Source: Gaetbulibacter saemankumensis DSM 17032 (GTDB taxonomy: Bacteria > Bacteroidota > Bacteroidia > Flavobacteriales > Flavobacteriaceae). Taken from it: a stretch of 64,000 nucleotides of DNA. The stretch covers positions 186,001 to 250,000 of the forward strand of contig NZ_AUDV01000007.1 in assembly GCF_000425645.1 (NCBI RefSeq). The letters run 5' to 3'. Position 1 is the first letter of the stretch. Each line of letters begins with the position of its first letter. The translations under genes and the position numbers were made by a program. Under the pieces are notes generated by a model, which saw nothing but the letters and a program-made list of their open reading frames with translations, was not told the DNA's origin and searched no databases. Below, in pieces: positions 63,424 to 64,000 of the stretch.

Positions 63424-64000
63424 ATGAAAAATAATATATACATATTAATAGTAACGTTTTTTGTTTCCTTGTTAGGATATTCACAAAATACGATGATAAC
63501 AGGAACCGTTACAGATCAAGATAAACTACCACTTGCTGGAGTAAACATTATTGTTAAAGGGACCTCAACAGGAACTATGACTGACTTTGATGGGAGCTAT
63601 TCTATAAAAGCTAAAACAGGAGATATTTTAAATTTTTCCATAATTGGTATGACGTCCAAAACCATTACGGTAGCTAATCAAACAGTAATTAATGTTACAT
63701 TAAAAGAGGATGTAGCCCAACTAGATGAAGTAGTGGTAGTTGGGTATGGATCGGTTGCTAAAAAGGATTTAACAGGATCTGTAGCGACGTTAAAGGCTGA
63801 AACAATAGAGTCCGTAATAACTGCCAATTTCGACGAGGCCTTAACGGGAAGAATAGCAGGTGTTGATGTGTCTTCAAATGAAGGGACCCCCGGGGAACCT
63901 TTAAATATTGTGATAAGAGGAGGAAACTCTATTACCAGCTCTAATAGTCCATTATATGTGATAAATGGTTTGCCGCTAGAAGATTTTGACCCTGCTACGA
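63424..64000 (+). CDS. second SusC-family TonB-dependent transporter, N-terminal part
   Basis: The frame runs off the window end. Visible are a signal peptide (residues 1-20, ending LLGYSQ), a carboxypeptidase-D regulatory-like domain, the signature LDEVVVVGYGSVAKKDLTGSV, and the start of the plug (VIRGGNSITSSNSPLYVING). Its SusD partner should follow outside the window. The ATG lies six bases after the lipoprotein stop. Confidence 0.93.
   Translation, partial: MKNNIYILIVTFFVSLLGYSQNTMITGTVTDQDKLPLAGVNIIVKGTSTGTMTDFDGSYSIKAKTGDILNFSIIGMTSKTITVANQTVINVTLKEDVAQLDEVVVVGYGSVAKKDLTGSVATLKAETIESVITANFDEALTGRIAGVDVSSNEGTPGEPLNIVIRGGNSITSSNSPLYVINGLPLEDFDPAT

Overview
The window is AT-rich chromosomal DNA from a member of the Bacteroidetes, most likely the family Flavobacteriaceae. 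Supporting signs are SusC/SusD pairs with a hybrid two-component sensor, a type IX secretion sorting domain, Bacteroidetes-type promoters (TTG, about 20 bases, TAnnTTTG), and a core gene order (ftsK-lolA-lptF-ribB; clpC/gyrA/TPR/NlpC/thiolase) made of typical flavobacterial proteins. I cannot name a genus.

Layout. 1-800 is the end of an S9 serine peptidase. 1267-18140 is a genomic island of about 16.9 kb inserted in the 3' end of tRNA-Ser(UGA). It has a 13-base direct repeat at both ends, paired AGGGTAAC repeats with 12-base spacing just inside each end, and a tyrosine integrase (frameshifted in a run of ten A) beside the tRNA. The island carries an excisionase-like gene, a primase-like replication gene, a ribbon-helix-helix protein, a serine recombinase module and cargo. 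The main cargo is a four-gene minus-strand operon at 3179-9274: an McrB-type AAA+ ATPase with a large insertion, an McrC-type nuclease, an unidentified 208-residue protein, and a DUF2779-type protein combining a Cas4-like nuclease with a DEDD-type exonuclease fold. This is the best candidate for a little-described defence system. Other cargo includes a broken phosphatase, a LamG/T9SS secreted protein, a PLD-like protein and a lipoprotein remnant.

18.3-49.3 kb is core chromosome: nitroreductase, PLP aminotransferase, an envelope/riboflavin/division operon (tpx-dgkA-ftsK-lolA-lptF-ribB), oxidative-stress genes (katG, msrB), an M48 protease, an MFS transporter, an ECF sigma/anti-sigma/DUF4097 operon, metE divergent from an Lrp-type regulator, clpC divergent from gyrA, NlpC/P60 peptidase, thiolase, a PgpH-like c-di-AMP phosphodiesterase, then tRNA-Ser(GCU) and tRNA-Pro(UGG).

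49.3-64 kb is a rearranged polysaccharide-utilisation region. A SusC/SusD pair is flanked by imperfect direct repeats of about 215 bases that are copies of the 3' end of an osmC-like gene, with ISL3- and IS982-type transposase remnants at the edges. A hybrid two-component regulator follows, then a glycoside-hydrolase-like gene that has lost its middle, a surface lipoprotein and the start of a second SusC. Two pairs of direct repeats with identical 23-base spacing lie upstream of the hydrolase remnant and of the lipoprotein-SusC unit and look like operators for the hybrid regulator.
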